From Oribacterium sp. (GTDB lineage: Bacteria > Bacillota_A > Clostridia > Lachnospirales > Lachnospiraceae), in contig JAGAXP010000251.1 in the NCBI GenBank assembly GCA_017940955.1, positions 1-35,109 on the forward strand: 35,109 nucleotides of DNA, given 5' to 3'. The position numbers and the translations under genes are program-made. Position 1 is the stretch's first letter; each line of letters begins with the position of its first letter. The notes beneath the pieces were generated by a model that was given only the letters and a program-made list of their open reading frames with translations, did not search any database and was not told the origin of the DNA. Below are positions 8,111 through 15,379 of this stretch, piece after piece.

Positions 8111-8147
8111 TAAAAGAAAAAGCCGGAGGGTACACTTCCCCTCCGAC
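8111..8147 (-). terminator. Intrinsic terminator at the end of the structured leader RNA
   Basis: On the minus strand a 9-bp stem GTCGGAGGG/CCCTCCGGC closes an 8-base loop and is followed by a T-rich tract (8121 down to 8111). Its 3' arm can instead pair with GCCGGAG at 8183-8189, which would prevent the terminator from forming. Confidence 0.8.
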
Positions 8148-8290
8148 TCTTGTGGCAGATTTCCACGGAACCTGTCATGTAGCTCCGGCCTTCGCGTAGC
8201 GAACTAAATGGCCGTGGTTCCCACTCTTCTTTGTTCACGTCACTTTCACCGCAAGGACCGAAGCCGTTTTGGTGTCAGGGGCTTATTCAA
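8122..8290 (-). ncRNA. Structured RNA between the TM1266 gene and hydF (candidate attenuator/riboswitch or small RNA)
   Basis: About 170 bases of the minus strand are rich in pairing potential. Visible helices include GGAACC/GGTTCC, GGCC/GGCC closing a TTCGC-TAC-GCGAA hairpin, the local hairpin GTGG-AAATCTG-CCAC, and CTGAC/GTCGG linking the 5' end to the terminator base. The RNA ends in an intrinsic terminator and a second terminator follows. A segment in its centre (GCCGGAG, 8183-8189) is complementary to the terminator's 3' arm, as in transcriptional attenuators. No clear promoter for hydF was found below the terminators, so hydFEG expression may depend on read-through. I compared it mentally with FMN, TPP, cobalamin, SAM-I, glycine, T-box, SRP and 6S patterns and saw no match. 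A molybdenum-cofactor-like fold was considered but cannot be confirmed by eye. Confidence 0.6.
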
Positions 8291-8314
8291 TTTTCATATA
8301 TCCAAGTAACAACT

Positions 8315-8560
8315 TTACTGCCTTGTGCAAATCACCTTTGCCGTAATCTCAGGGATACGACCGAGAGCACCTGTTAAGGCATTGATCTTATCTACGGGTG
8401 CATCCATAGCAACGCAGATTACATTGATCGCCTTCTCACGATAGGGTATGCCCATACGTCCGATGATATACTGACCATACTCATGAAGCAGTTCGTTAAG
8501 CTGATTGGCTGCCTCATAATCTTCAACTATGATACTTAAAACCGCAACTCTTGTTTCCAT
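8315..8560 (-). CDS. TM1266-family [FeFe]-hydrogenase system regulator
   Basis: This 81-residue protein has the ACT/NikR-C-like pattern of the TM1266 family: METRVAVLSIIVED at the start, HEYGQYIIGRMGIPYREK in the centre, and a C-terminal strand EITAKVICT. The family is found beside hydrogenase maturation genes and is believed to regulate them, although it lacks a DNA-binding domain of its own. It is the first gene of the hyd cluster, with AGGAG before the ATG and a good promoter at 8597-8625. It is separated from hydF by the structured RNA and two terminators. Confidence 0.85.
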   Translation of the reverse strand: METRVAVLSIIVEDYEAANQLNELLHEYGQYIIGRMGIPYREKAINVICVAMDAPVDKINALTGALGRIPEITAKVICTRQ

Positions 8561-8596
8561 GTCTCCTACCTCTGAAATATTTTCTGTTACAATACT

Positions 8597-8625
8597 AGGA
8601 TAAGCACGACGTAGGATTCTGTCAA
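8597..8625 (-). promoter_or_regulatory. SigmaA-type promoter for the TM1266/hyd cluster
   Basis: On the minus strand a perfect -35 TTGACA (8620-8625) is followed by a 17-base spacer and a -10 TATCCT (8597-8602). Transcription would begin about 30 bases before the TM1266 start codon. Confidence 0.65.
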
Positions 8626-8644
8626 CATCTCAAATATGCGGCAT

Positions 8645-8680
8645 AAAAAAGTGCCGGTTCTCGATGTTGAGAACCGGCAC
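8645..8680 (-). terminator. Terminator of the CmpB-like membrane protein gene
   Basis: A perfect 12-bp stem (GTGCCGGTTCTC and its complement) with a 6-base loop is followed on the minus strand by TTTTTT. It starts 12 bases after the stop codon at 8693. Confidence 0.9.
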
Positions 8681-8692
8681 TCTTCTTATCAT

Positions 8693-9688
8693 CTATTCCA
8701 TCTCATCGATATGCTCATCTCTTAAACTTTCGAATTCTTTTTCTATACGGGCTTCTATTTTTTGAAAACCCTCTTTGTATCTTCCGGCTGCTTCCCGAAG
8801 CTTTTCAAAGCTTTCGGAACCACCTTTTAATGTTGGGTTGTTTCTGAGCATACTTGCAACCCACCAGTTCATGCGGCCTGACTTTTCATCTCCGCCATCC
8901 TCCAGCACACGAAGACGTTCTGTCATGTGAAGGCTGTGGAGCTTTAGGCTGACTGCCTTGGCGGCGGCCAGATTGCCCTCAGTTTCAGCGATGGATTTCA
9001 CCTCGGAAACATTAGCCTTTGCCTGCTCCTGAAGTTCCATAAATTTAGTTTTGGCCTCTGAGATATTGAGTTTGAGTGCCTGTATCTCCTCGCTGTTAGC
9101 GGCAAGATTCTCAAGTCGTTTTTTGAGATCAAGGGCACCGATAACGGAAAAGATAACATCTTCAATGAACAGCGTGTACAGCATGGTGACCGCAACCACA
9201 AAGCCGGTGTAGGTCCAGTCCTTTGAAATCACAGAAACCCGGGGATGAATAAACTCGATGAAAATCACCGCAAGAGCTCCCCAGGCGATGGATGTGTACA
9301 GACAGATATAACCGTGAAAGTTGAGTGGATTTTGACTGTAATCCCACCATCTCATATGGAATATATGAAACATCAGATAACCGGTCACCAGCTCCAGCGC
9401 CGATCCAACCAGCATTCCCGTGAGAAACGCTTTCCAATACTCACCTTTGAAGGGCCCCGCAAACACAAGCATAAATATCGCTCCCGACCCGTAAATCGGA
9501 AGCCAGGGTCCGTGACAGAACCCCCGGTTTAGAAGCTTGAGCTCCTTTATGGAACAGTAGGTCGACTCAAACACCCACCCCAGCATGCAGTAGAGAATAA
9601 AAAACAATGCCCACTGAAGTATAGTGTAGTCCTCAAATATCCAAAGGTTTTCAATATAAACGTACATAACTGAAAAATTTTCTCCCAT
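8693..9688 (-). CDS. CmpB/ABC-transporter type IV-like membrane protein with C-terminal coiled coil
   Basis: The 331-residue protein begins with a block of hydrophobic segments and family motifs LGWVFESTYCS, NRGFCHGPWLPIYGSGA and FHGYICLYTSIAWG, as in the putative ABC-transporter type IV (CmpB, DUF1113) family of Firmicutes. The role of this family is not established; the 'ABC permease' name is historical and no ATPase gene is adjacent. After about residue 190 a long charged helical tail follows (EEIQALKLNISEAKTKFMEL and onwards), probably a cytoplasmic coiled coil. The annotated ATG at 9688 lacks a good ribosome site; an in-frame ATG at 9667 follows GGGAG at a rather long spacing, so the start is uncertain by seven residues. 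It is a single gene with its own terminator. Confidence 0.75.
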   Translation of the reverse strand: MGENFSVMYVYIENLWIFEDYTILQWALFFILYCMLGWVFESTYCSIKELKLLNRGFCHGPWLPIYGSGAIFMLVFAGPFKGEYWKAFLTGMLVGSALELVTGYLMFHIFHMRWWDYSQNPLNFHGYICLYTSIAWGALAVIFIEFIHPRVSVISKDWTYTGFVVAVTMLYTLFIEDVIFSVIGALDLKKRLENLAANSEEIQALKLNISEAKTKFMELQEQAKANVSEVKSIAETEGNLAAAKAVSLKLHSLHMTERLRVLEDGGDEKSGRMNWWVASMLRNNPTLKGGSESFEKLREAAGRYKEGFQKIEARIEKEFESLRDEHIDEME

Positions 9689-9780
9689 CCATAATTACTT
9701 TTTTCGCGTGACAACATTATCGCAAAAACAAGTACAGCCACTGCTTACTTGATATCCTAAACCACCGGACTCTTCATTTT

Positions 9781-11007
9781 TCATCTATTGTGACTTCGGG
9801 ATTTATCTCTGCCTTTACTTCCGAATTTATATTTTGATTTAGATTTAGATTTGGCTCCGGATGCAATACATGACTCCACAATATACAGCAGAGTACTGAA
9901 AGGAAAGGCGAATATCTTCGCTGAAAGCACCACCGTCAGCAGCACACTGCAGACAATCAATATGGAAAGCTGAGAAAGATTTGACGGATCCACACAAGTG
10001 ATATAACCGGCGGCAAGTATCAGATCCCTGATTGGTCTGTGAAGGATATAAATCTGAAGTGTCCTCTGTCCTGTTTTTGTTATAAAAGGAATGTAACCCG
10101 TAGGCATGAACCGCAAAAATGTGAAGGTCATATTTCCGGCCATAATGTACCATACAAGCCTCACTATCCACTCAGTAGAAAGACTGCCCATATAAAGTCT
10201 GCCGTCTATTCCCAGTGGTGAAACCTTTTCATACCAGGATCCATATACTACATAACGATAGTCCCACAGGTAGTCGAACATAAAAAATCCAACAGCGATA
10301 ACGGACGCTGCAGTGATCAGGAGATTCAATGATGAGAACACTGAAAACACTTTCCGGTAATCAAAATATTTCTCCAGCTTTTCCTGTCCAAGAAAATATC
10401 CCGCAAAGAAAAACGGTGCAAAGCTGATAACTCTGTCCAGTTCCAGATATTTCTCAAGTACCTGGAAATAACCTCCGGCGAGAGACAATATCGTTATACA
10501 TATCCACAAATGCAGACTGCAGGGGATCTTCAAAGCTTTTTTTCGATATATTATGTTGTTTCGGCGGTATTTTTTATCCGACCCGATCCTTATGTATTTA
10601 TCCTTAAATAAGCTTAAGAAAGGTATGAAAAGATACCATATGAGCAGAGCAAACAGATACCACGGGGCTCCGGTGTCTTTAAGGAAATTGGGAAAATCTG
10701 AGGTTTTTCCGTAGGCAGGTATCTCAGAAAAGAATGTAATAATCTCAAATACGATGTACAGCACAAGAGTCCTGAACCATCTTGACCAGTTGAATCTTTT
10801 CCGTCCCTGTATCTCCCTGTAAATACCCCGGGAAAATAACCCGGATATAAAGGTAAATGCTGCCATGTGAAATGTATATATCAGGAAAAATATATTGCTG
10901 CATACTCTGGTGTGACCCTTTATGGGAAGCAGAAAATGCCCCACCACCACAAGTATTATCAAAATCCCTTTTGCATTGTCATACCTTAGGTTCCTGCCGT
11001 CAGCCAT
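9781..11007 (-). CDS. Acyltransferase family 3 membrane protein (O-acetyltransferase-like)
   Basis: The 408-residue protein opens with RYDNAKGILIILVVVGHF, the first membrane segment and catalytic-type His typical of acyltransferase-3 proteins related to fucose 4-O-acetylase. About ten hydrophobic segments follow, together with YTFHMAAFTFISGLFSRG and the LQIYILHRPIRDL segment. These enzymes move acetyl groups to sugars of surface polysaccharides or glycolipids across the membrane. The last 25 residues are an unusual Lys/Ser/Arg-rich tail (KSKSKSKYKFGSKGRDK), probably disordered and cytoplasmic. There is no glycan cluster nearby, so the acceptor is unknown. Confidence 0.8.
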   Translation of the reverse strand: MADGRNLRYDNAKGILIILVVVGHFLLPIKGHTRVCSNIFFLIYTFHMAAFTFISGLFSRGIYREIQGRKRFNWSRWFRTLVLYIVFEIITFFSEIPAYGKTSDFPNFLKDTGAPWYLFALLIWYLFIPFLSLFKDKYIRIGSDKKYRRNNIIYRKKALKIPCSLHLWICITILSLAGGYFQVLEKYLELDRVISFAPFFFAGYFLGQEKLEKYFDYRKVFSVFSSLNLLITAASVIAVGFFMFDYLWDYRYVVYGSWYEKVSPLGIDGRLYMGSLSTEWIVRLVWYIMAGNMTFTFLRFMPTGYIPFITKTGQRTLQIYILHRPIRDLILAAGYITCVDPSNLSQLSILIVCSVLLTVVLSAKIFAFPFSTLLYIVESCIASGAKSKSKSKYKFGSKGRDKSRSHNR

Positions 11008-11046
11008 AAAACTCCTATAAAATCCACTGAACCATCAGGGATAGTT

Positions 11047-11076
11047 CCGAACCGTCCCCGGTGGTTAACCCGGTGG
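11047..11076. repeat. REP-like GGGGACGGTT copy
   Basis: The plus strand reads GAACCGTCCCCGGTGG followed by a second CCGGTGG, i.e. a single reversed copy of the GGGGACGGTTC unit found at 2417-2553. It lies between the acyltransferase start and the phosphoglucomutase terminator. Confidence 0.6.
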
Positions 11077-11178
11077 ATTGTGTCGCAAAAAAATGCAGCC
11101 ACATACGTGACTGCACTATAATATCATATTTTTTTGTTCTGGTTAATATATACACCATCCCCCGGTGATTTACCCCCG

Positions 11179-11212
11179 AAAAAAGGACTGCCGCCTCAAG
11201 CGACAATCCTTT
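11179..11212 (-). terminator. Terminator of the phosphoglucomutase gene
   Basis: On the minus strand AAGGATTGTCGC and GGCGGCAGTCCTT form an imperfect stem around TTGA, followed by a run of Ts. It begins 28 bases after the stop codon. Confidence 0.75.
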
Positions 11213-11239
11213 TCTGAAATTTAAACCTTATTCATTAAA

Positions 11240-12922
11240 TCACTCGAGTATAGGCTTTACAGCTGCTGCAAGCTTATCCTTCTCAGCCTCTGCTGCCTGG
11301 AGGTCCTTACCGAGGGTTGTGAAGTAAGTCTTGATCTTCGGCTCTGTACCTGAAGGTCTTACGACGATGGTAGAACCGTCATCGAGACCATAGATGAGAA
11401 CATTGGCCTTTGGAAGTCCTGTCTCCTCTGTCTTCTCGTAGTCGGTAACCTTAACAACCTTCTTGCCTGCGAACTCTGCGGGAGCTTCCTTACGAAGACC
11501 TTCCATAATGGATGCCATCTTGTCCATTCCGCTGAGACCGGGGAACTCGAAGGAATCAACCTTGTTGAGGTAACGTCCGTACTCCTTGTAGATCTCCTCA
11601 AGTCTCTGCTTGATGGAAGATCCGATGGAACGGTAGTAAGCAGCCATCTCGCAGATAAGCATTGAACCAACTACGGCATCCTTATCTCTTACGTAAGAGC
11701 CTGAAAGGTATCCATAGGACTCCTCGAATCCGAAGATGAAACGCTCAACCTCGCCTGCTGCCTCAAGCTGTGCGATCTGGTCGCCGATCCACTTGAAACC
11801 GGTGAGAACCTCTCTCAGCTCAACGCCATAGTGCTCGGCAACAGCATTGGCAAGAGGTGTTGAAACGATGGACTTGACTGCTACAGGCTTCTCAGGCATA
11901 GTGCCCTGCTCCTTGCGGCCTGCGCAGATGTAATCAAGAAGAAGTACGCCCATCTCGTTTCCGGTAACGAGCTCATAGCTTCCGTCCGGACACTTCATGG
12001 CGATACCTACACGGTCTGCATCGGGATCAGTTGCGAGGAGAAGGTCTGCACCCTCCTTCTTGCAAAGCTCAAGACCCTTTTCCATAGCCTCGAAGATCTC
12101 AGGGTTAGGATATGAGCAGGTTGTGAAGTAACCGTTCGGGTACTCCTGCTCGGGAACGATGGTAATGTCGTCGATGCCGATGTCATTGAGAACCTTGGTA
12201 ACGGGAACAAGTCCGGTTCCGTTGAGAGGAGTGTAAACCAGCTTGAGTCCTGAGTTCTTTGCAACACCCGGACGAACCTGGCGTGACTCGATGGCATCGT
12301 AAAGTCCCTTCTTGCAGTCATCACCCACGAACTTAATGAGACCCTTTTCAACACCCTCTGAGAAGCTCATATACTTTGCTCCTGTAAGAACATCTGTCTT
12401 CTGGATCTGCTCGTAAACGATAGCTGCCGCATCATCTGTCATCTGGCAGCCGTCAGGACCGTATGCCTTGTAGCCATTGTACTTGGCAGGGTTGTGAGAT
12501 GCCGTAACCATGATACCTGCATTGCACTTATAGTAACGTGTAGCGAAGGAAAGTGCGGGAACCGGCATAAGCTCGTCATAGATACGAACATTGATGCCAT
12601 TGGCAGCCAGAACGCCTGCTGCTTCACGTGCGAAATTCCAGCCCTTGAGACGAGAGTCGTAACTGATGGCAACTGTCTGTGTTCCGCCCTGAGTCTTTAC
12701 CCAGTCAGCAACACCCTGTGTAGCCTGACGAACAACCCAGATATTCATGCGGTTTGTTCCGGCACCGAGAGTTCCTCTGAGACCTGCGGTTCCGAACTTA
12801 AGTGCAACCGCAAAACGCTCCTTGATAGCTTCATCATCACCCTTGATTCCCTGAAGCTCAGTCTTTAAATCAACATCCTGGAGGTCGGCAGCGAGCCAGC
12901 GCTCATAATCATCTTGATACAT
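11240..12922 (-). CDS. pgcA: Alpha-phosphoglucomutase / phosphosugar mutase
   Basis: This enzyme interconverts glucose 1-phosphate and glucose 6-phosphate (or mannose equivalents) through a phosphoserine intermediate. The 560-residue protein has all family motifs: phosphoserine loop TASHNP with Ser142, metal loop DPDADR (299-304), sugar loop GFEESYG (398-404) and phosphate loop RPSGTEPK (522-529). Its length matches the Bacillus PgcA type and not the shorter GlmM type. It would take the glucose 1-phosphate made by the phosphorylase at 719-2383 into glycolysis, although the two are not in one operon. A promoter (13006-13034) and a leader with a 14-bp palindrome lie upstream. The symbol rests on similarity of length and motifs. 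Confidence 0.92.
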   Translation of the reverse strand: MYQDDYERWLAADLQDVDLKTELQGIKGDDEAIKERFAVALKFGTAGLRGTLGAGTNRMNIWVVRQATQGVADWVKTQGGTQTVAISYDSRLKGWNFAREAAGVLAANGINVRIYDELMPVPALSFATRYYKCNAGIMVTASHNPAKYNGYKAYGPDGCQMTDDAAAIVYEQIQKTDVLTGAKYMSFSEGVEKGLIKFVGDDCKKGLYDAIESRQVRPGVAKNSGLKLVYTPLNGTGLVPVTKVLNDIGIDDITIVPEQEYPNGYFTTCSYPNPEIFEAMEKGLELCKKEGADLLLATDPDADRVGIAMKCPDGSYELVTGNEMGVLLLDYICAGRKEQGTMPEKPVAVKSIVSTPLANAVAEHYGVELREVLTGFKWIGDQIAQLEAAGEVERFIFGFEESYGYLSGSYVRDKDAVVGSMLICEMAAYYRSIGSSIKQRLEEIYKEYGRYLNKVDSFEFPGLSGMDKMASIMEGLRKEAPAEFAGKKVVKVTDYEKTEETGLPKANVLIYGLDDGSTIVVRPSGTEPKIKTYFTTLGKDLQAAEAEKDKLAAAVKPILE

Positions 12923-12950
12923 ATTTAGTTCCCCTCTCTATGACCCGCCA

Positions 12951-12964
12951 TGCATATATATGCA
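12951..12964. promoter_or_regulatory. Perfect 14-bp palindrome in the phosphoglucomutase leader
   Basis: TGCATATATATGCA lies about 30 bases before the start codon and downstream of the predicted transcription start. It may be an operator or an RNA hairpin; nothing else identifies it. Confidence 0.4.
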
Positions 12965-13005
12965 CGGTCGAGGTGATTAATGATAAATGTAAAAAACTAC
13001 TTATA

Positions 13006-13034
13006 AATATACCAATTTTAGCGTGTATCATCAA
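13006..13034 (-). promoter_or_regulatory. SigmaA-type promoter for the phosphoglucomutase gene
   Basis: Minus strand -35 TTGATG (13029-13034), 17-base spacer, -10 TATATT (13006-13011). The leader is about 75 bases long. Confidence 0.65.
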
Positions 13035-13058
13035 GAGTCTGAGGGCATCCATTTTAGT

Positions 13059-13170
13059 GGTCGGGGACGTTTGGTGTGGACCCTGGATGGCGCTTGGTGT
13101 GGACCCTGGATGGCACTTGGTGTGGACCTGGCTCCACACCAAGTGCCATCACCGGTTCACACCAAACACC
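13059..13170. repeat. Nested inverted-repeat cassette (GGTGTGGACC units) related to the REP-like elements
   Basis: After a GGGGACG core, a 23-base unit beginning GGTGTGGACCCTGGATGG occurs about three times (near 13073, 13096 and 13119, the last truncated). The final copy forms a perfect 18-bp inverted repeat (13109-13126 with 13133-13150) around a 6-base loop. A second pair, GTTTGGTGTG (about 13068) and CACACCAAAC (about 13158), encloses the whole, so the segment is a nested palindrome. It lies between the cca stop and the phosphoglucomutase promoter. No T-tract follows on either strand, so it is not a standard terminator. Confidence 0.75.
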
Positions 13171-13182
13171 CTTCAGGTTTCA

Positions 13183-14535
13183 TTATCTTCTGGCCAGTGC
13201 CAGCAAAACTTCTTTTTCATTTCTCGACGGCACCTTCAGCACCTCGTCCAGGAGCATGTTGAGGATCATGCCAACCTCAGGTCCCTTGGGGATTCCCATT
13301 TCCATGAGGTCTGTGCCTGTGACCTTCAGATCCGAGAGGCTAATGCAGTCGCCCGCATCTCTGACGGCTTCCACGTGGTTTCTCGTAACCCTGATCCTTT
13401 CGAGACGCTTTGCCGGCTCTTCTCCTGTTATCTGGAGGTTCAGACACTCGTCTGCATCCAGGAATGCGAGATAAGTTTCAAAGCCTATGACCGACAGAGT
13501 CTTCCTCACTTCGTAAATGCTTTCCGGAAGGTCCTCGTCGAAAAGTCCTGCTATGATACGGGCTTTGTCAATGGTGTCGTTGTCCATCTTCAGTTCCTTA
13601 AGGATGATCTTTGCCTCCTCCGGAACAGCTCTCAGGAAGGTTCCCCATCTCACATACTTTTCGTTAGGGATACCGTCGGGGATCCACTGGCGGATGTCGG
13701 GATAAGGTGCGCCCTGCTCATTGGTAACATCAAAAGCATCATCAAAATGATCGGAAATATATCCGGAAAGTCCGCTCTCCGACACAAGAGCTATATGGTT
13801 CGGATGATCTGACATGAGAAGCTTTGTGAGCTCAACATTGATCCTCTCCTTTGAGACGTTAATGAGGTTCGGGGCCAGCTCCTTTATGGCCTCGTAGGTC
13901 TCCGGATCTATCTCAAATCCGAGCTGCGCCGAAAATCTCAGGGCTCTCAGCATCCTGAGGGCATCCTCCGTGAATCTCTGCTTCGCATCACCAACGGCTC
14001 TTATAACGTGCGACTCCATGTCCTTCATACCGCCGAAGTCATCAACCAGGCCGGAGTCAGCATTAACCGCCATGGCATTGATGGTGAAATCTCTTCTTGC
14101 GAGATCCTCGTGGAGTGAGGGTGTAAATGTCACTGTGCTGGGGTGGCGGCCGTCCAGATACTCGCCGTCGATGCGGTAGGTGGTTACCTCATAGCCGATG
14201 AAGCCCTTGCCTGTACGAACGGTGGACTGCATATCGGCAGAGCCCGGAGCATAGTCAACTCCCTCCGGTGCCTCCGCCTCCTTTGACTCATCCTCTCCTT
14301 TATGAGCCTTAAGGAGAACCGTGACCGTACCGTGCTGAATGCCTGTGTCGATGGTTCTTTTGAACACCTTCTTGATATCCTCAGGCTTTGCGCTGGTGGT
14401 TATATCCCAGTCCTCCGGGAGACGCCCCAGAAGGCAGTCTCTCACACAGCCGCCAACTGCATAAGCCTCGTACCCTGCGTCCTCAAGCTTCTTTATTATA
14501 TGTTTTACGTTTTCCGGTAATGTTATCTTTTCCAT
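13183..14535 (-). CDS. cca: CCA tRNA nucleotidyltransferase
   Basis: The enzyme adds or repairs the CCA end of tRNAs. The 450-residue class II protein shows the GGCVRD motif (28-33) and catalytic DWD (42-44), then RRDFTINAMAV, DFGGMKD, and the nucleotide-selecting EDALRMLRALRFSAQLGF. Between the catalytic strands (about 77-105) there is a charged insertion (KGEDESKEAEAPEGVDYAPG) not expected in short homologues. A poly(A) polymerase is the usual alternative, but composition and Firmicutes context favour cca. It is separated from its neighbours by about 140 bases on each side. Confidence 0.9.
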   Translation of the reverse strand: MEKITLPENVKHIIKKLEDAGYEAYAVGGCVRDCLLGRLPEDWDITTSAKPEDIKKVFKRTIDTGIQHGTVTVLLKAHKGEDESKEAEAPEGVDYAPGSADMQSTVRTGKGFIGYEVTTYRIDGEYLDGRHPSTVTFTPSLHEDLARRDFTINAMAVNADSGLVDDFGGMKDMESHVIRAVGDAKQRFTEDALRMLRALRFSAQLGFEIDPETYEAIKELAPNLINVSKERINVELTKLLMSDHPNHIALVSESGLSGYISDHFDDAFDVTNEQGAPYPDIRQWIPDGIPNEKYVRWGTFLRAVPEEAKIILKELKMDNDTIDKARIIAGLFDEDLPESIYEVRKTLSVIGFETYLAFLDADECLNLQITGEEPAKRLERIRVTRNHVEAVRDAGDCISLSDLKVTGTDLMEMGIPKGPEVGMILNMLLDEVLKVPSRNEKEVLLALARR

Positions 14536-14675
14536 CTGTCGTCCTTCCGGTTAATCTTAACCTAATGTTCCAAATCCGGCACTTAACCGTCCTATAACAG
14601 CTTTTTTCTTCATCAGGAAAAAGCTCATGACATCCTCTGTCTCCGGCAAGCAGCTTTTAGTGATCTTCACATTTG

Positions 14676-15137
14676 CTATTTATGTATCTGCCTGATCCTT
14701 GCTATGATCTGATCCGGCTTCGGGCAGAGGACAGCATTATAATCATCATATTCCGTTATCTCCATCCTGCCGGTTTTGTCGTTCCGGGTCACCCTCCCGA
14801 ATTCCCATTCACCATTCCGCCAGAATTCTATATAGGTACCTTCAGGGATCACAGTATCCTTTATGATGATATTCCCATCAAGCTTTTCAAGCATTTTGCC
14901 CTGAAGCTTGACCGGCTCTGCCAGATATCTGATAAGTACCTTGAATTTGTCCATTATATTTATGATTTGCAGCAGAACCCTGGCTTTGAAACGGCTGTCA
15001 GGATCCTCTGCATTCATCAGCAGGTCCGCCAGCCTTTCATCATTGTCGTGTCCCCCTGAATATTCTTCCATCTTCTCTGATAATTGGTTTAACAGTTTTA
15101 TCAGCTCATCAACAGTTGTTATATCTTTTTGGCTCAT
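14676..15137 (-). CDS. Hypothetical protein, 153 residues
   Basis: I do not recognise this protein. The N-terminal half is helical and acidic (MSQKDITTVDELIKLLNQLS...), perhaps an oligomerising helix pair. The C-terminal half (about 90-140) has alternating strands (GTYIEFWRNGEWEFGRVTR, GRMEITEYDDYNAVL) that could form a small SH3-like barrel. There is no signal peptide or membrane segment. A GGGAG lies about 14 bases before the ATG, and an extended -10 (TGATATAAT, 15177-15185 on the minus strand) suggests its own transcription. It sits between proS and cca. Confidence 0.6.
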   Translation of the reverse strand: MSQKDITTVDELIKLLNQLSEKMEEYSGGHDNDERLADLLMNAEDPDSRFKARVLLQIINIMDKFKVLIRYLAEPVKLQGKMLEKLDGNIIIKDTVIPEGTYIEFWRNGEWEFGRVTRNDKTGRMEITEYDDYNAVLCPKPDQIIARIRQIHK

Positions 15138-15176
15138 AACCTTTTTTCTCCCTTAAAATATGCTTGTATCCCTTTC

Positions 15177-15185
15177 ATTATATCA
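15177..15185 (-). promoter_or_regulatory. Extended -10 promoter of the 153-residue protein gene
   Basis: The minus strand reads TGATATAAT, a perfect -10 with the TGN extension; no good -35 is present. It lies about 40 bases upstream of the ATG at 15137. Confidence 0.4.
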
Positions 15186-15251
15186 GCATCTCATGATGTA
15201 TACATGCCTTATTTTGGCACAGGTTCGGTATAGTGTCAAAAGCAATATAAA

Positions 15252-15315
15252 ATTTCAGCCGGCATAAGCAGGTAAGAGCGGAGGGCATCAATCCTTTTCA
15301 TACTCCGGCTGAAAT
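15252..15315. repeat. 11-bp inverted repeat with a 42-base interior
   Basis: ATTTCAGCCGG (15252-15262) is perfectly complementary to CCGGCTGAAAT (15305-15315). The interior is purine-rich on one side and has no known motif. It lies downstream of the proS terminator and could be a small RNA fold or a remnant repeat. Confidence 0.5.
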
Positions 15316-15334
15316 GTTGCCCATGGTGCCAACT

Positions 15335-15371
15335 TAAAAAAGCGGATCTCCTTTCGGAAATCCGCTTTTTC
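15335..15371 (-). terminator. Terminator of proS
   Basis: GCGGAT...ATCCGC with flanking A and T runs (AAAAAA before, TTTTT after) forms a hairpin that could work on both strands. It begins 9 bases after the proS stop codon. Confidence 0.85.
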
Positions 15372-15379
15372 ATGCCATA

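Noticed and set aside
11015..11206. 63-residue minus-strand protein
   Set aside because: It spans a REP-like element and part of a terminator, and has no recognisable features.
12940..13812. 290-residue plus-strand protein
   Set aside because: It is the reverse reading of cca and of the palindromic cassette; the cca frame has all the enzyme motifs.
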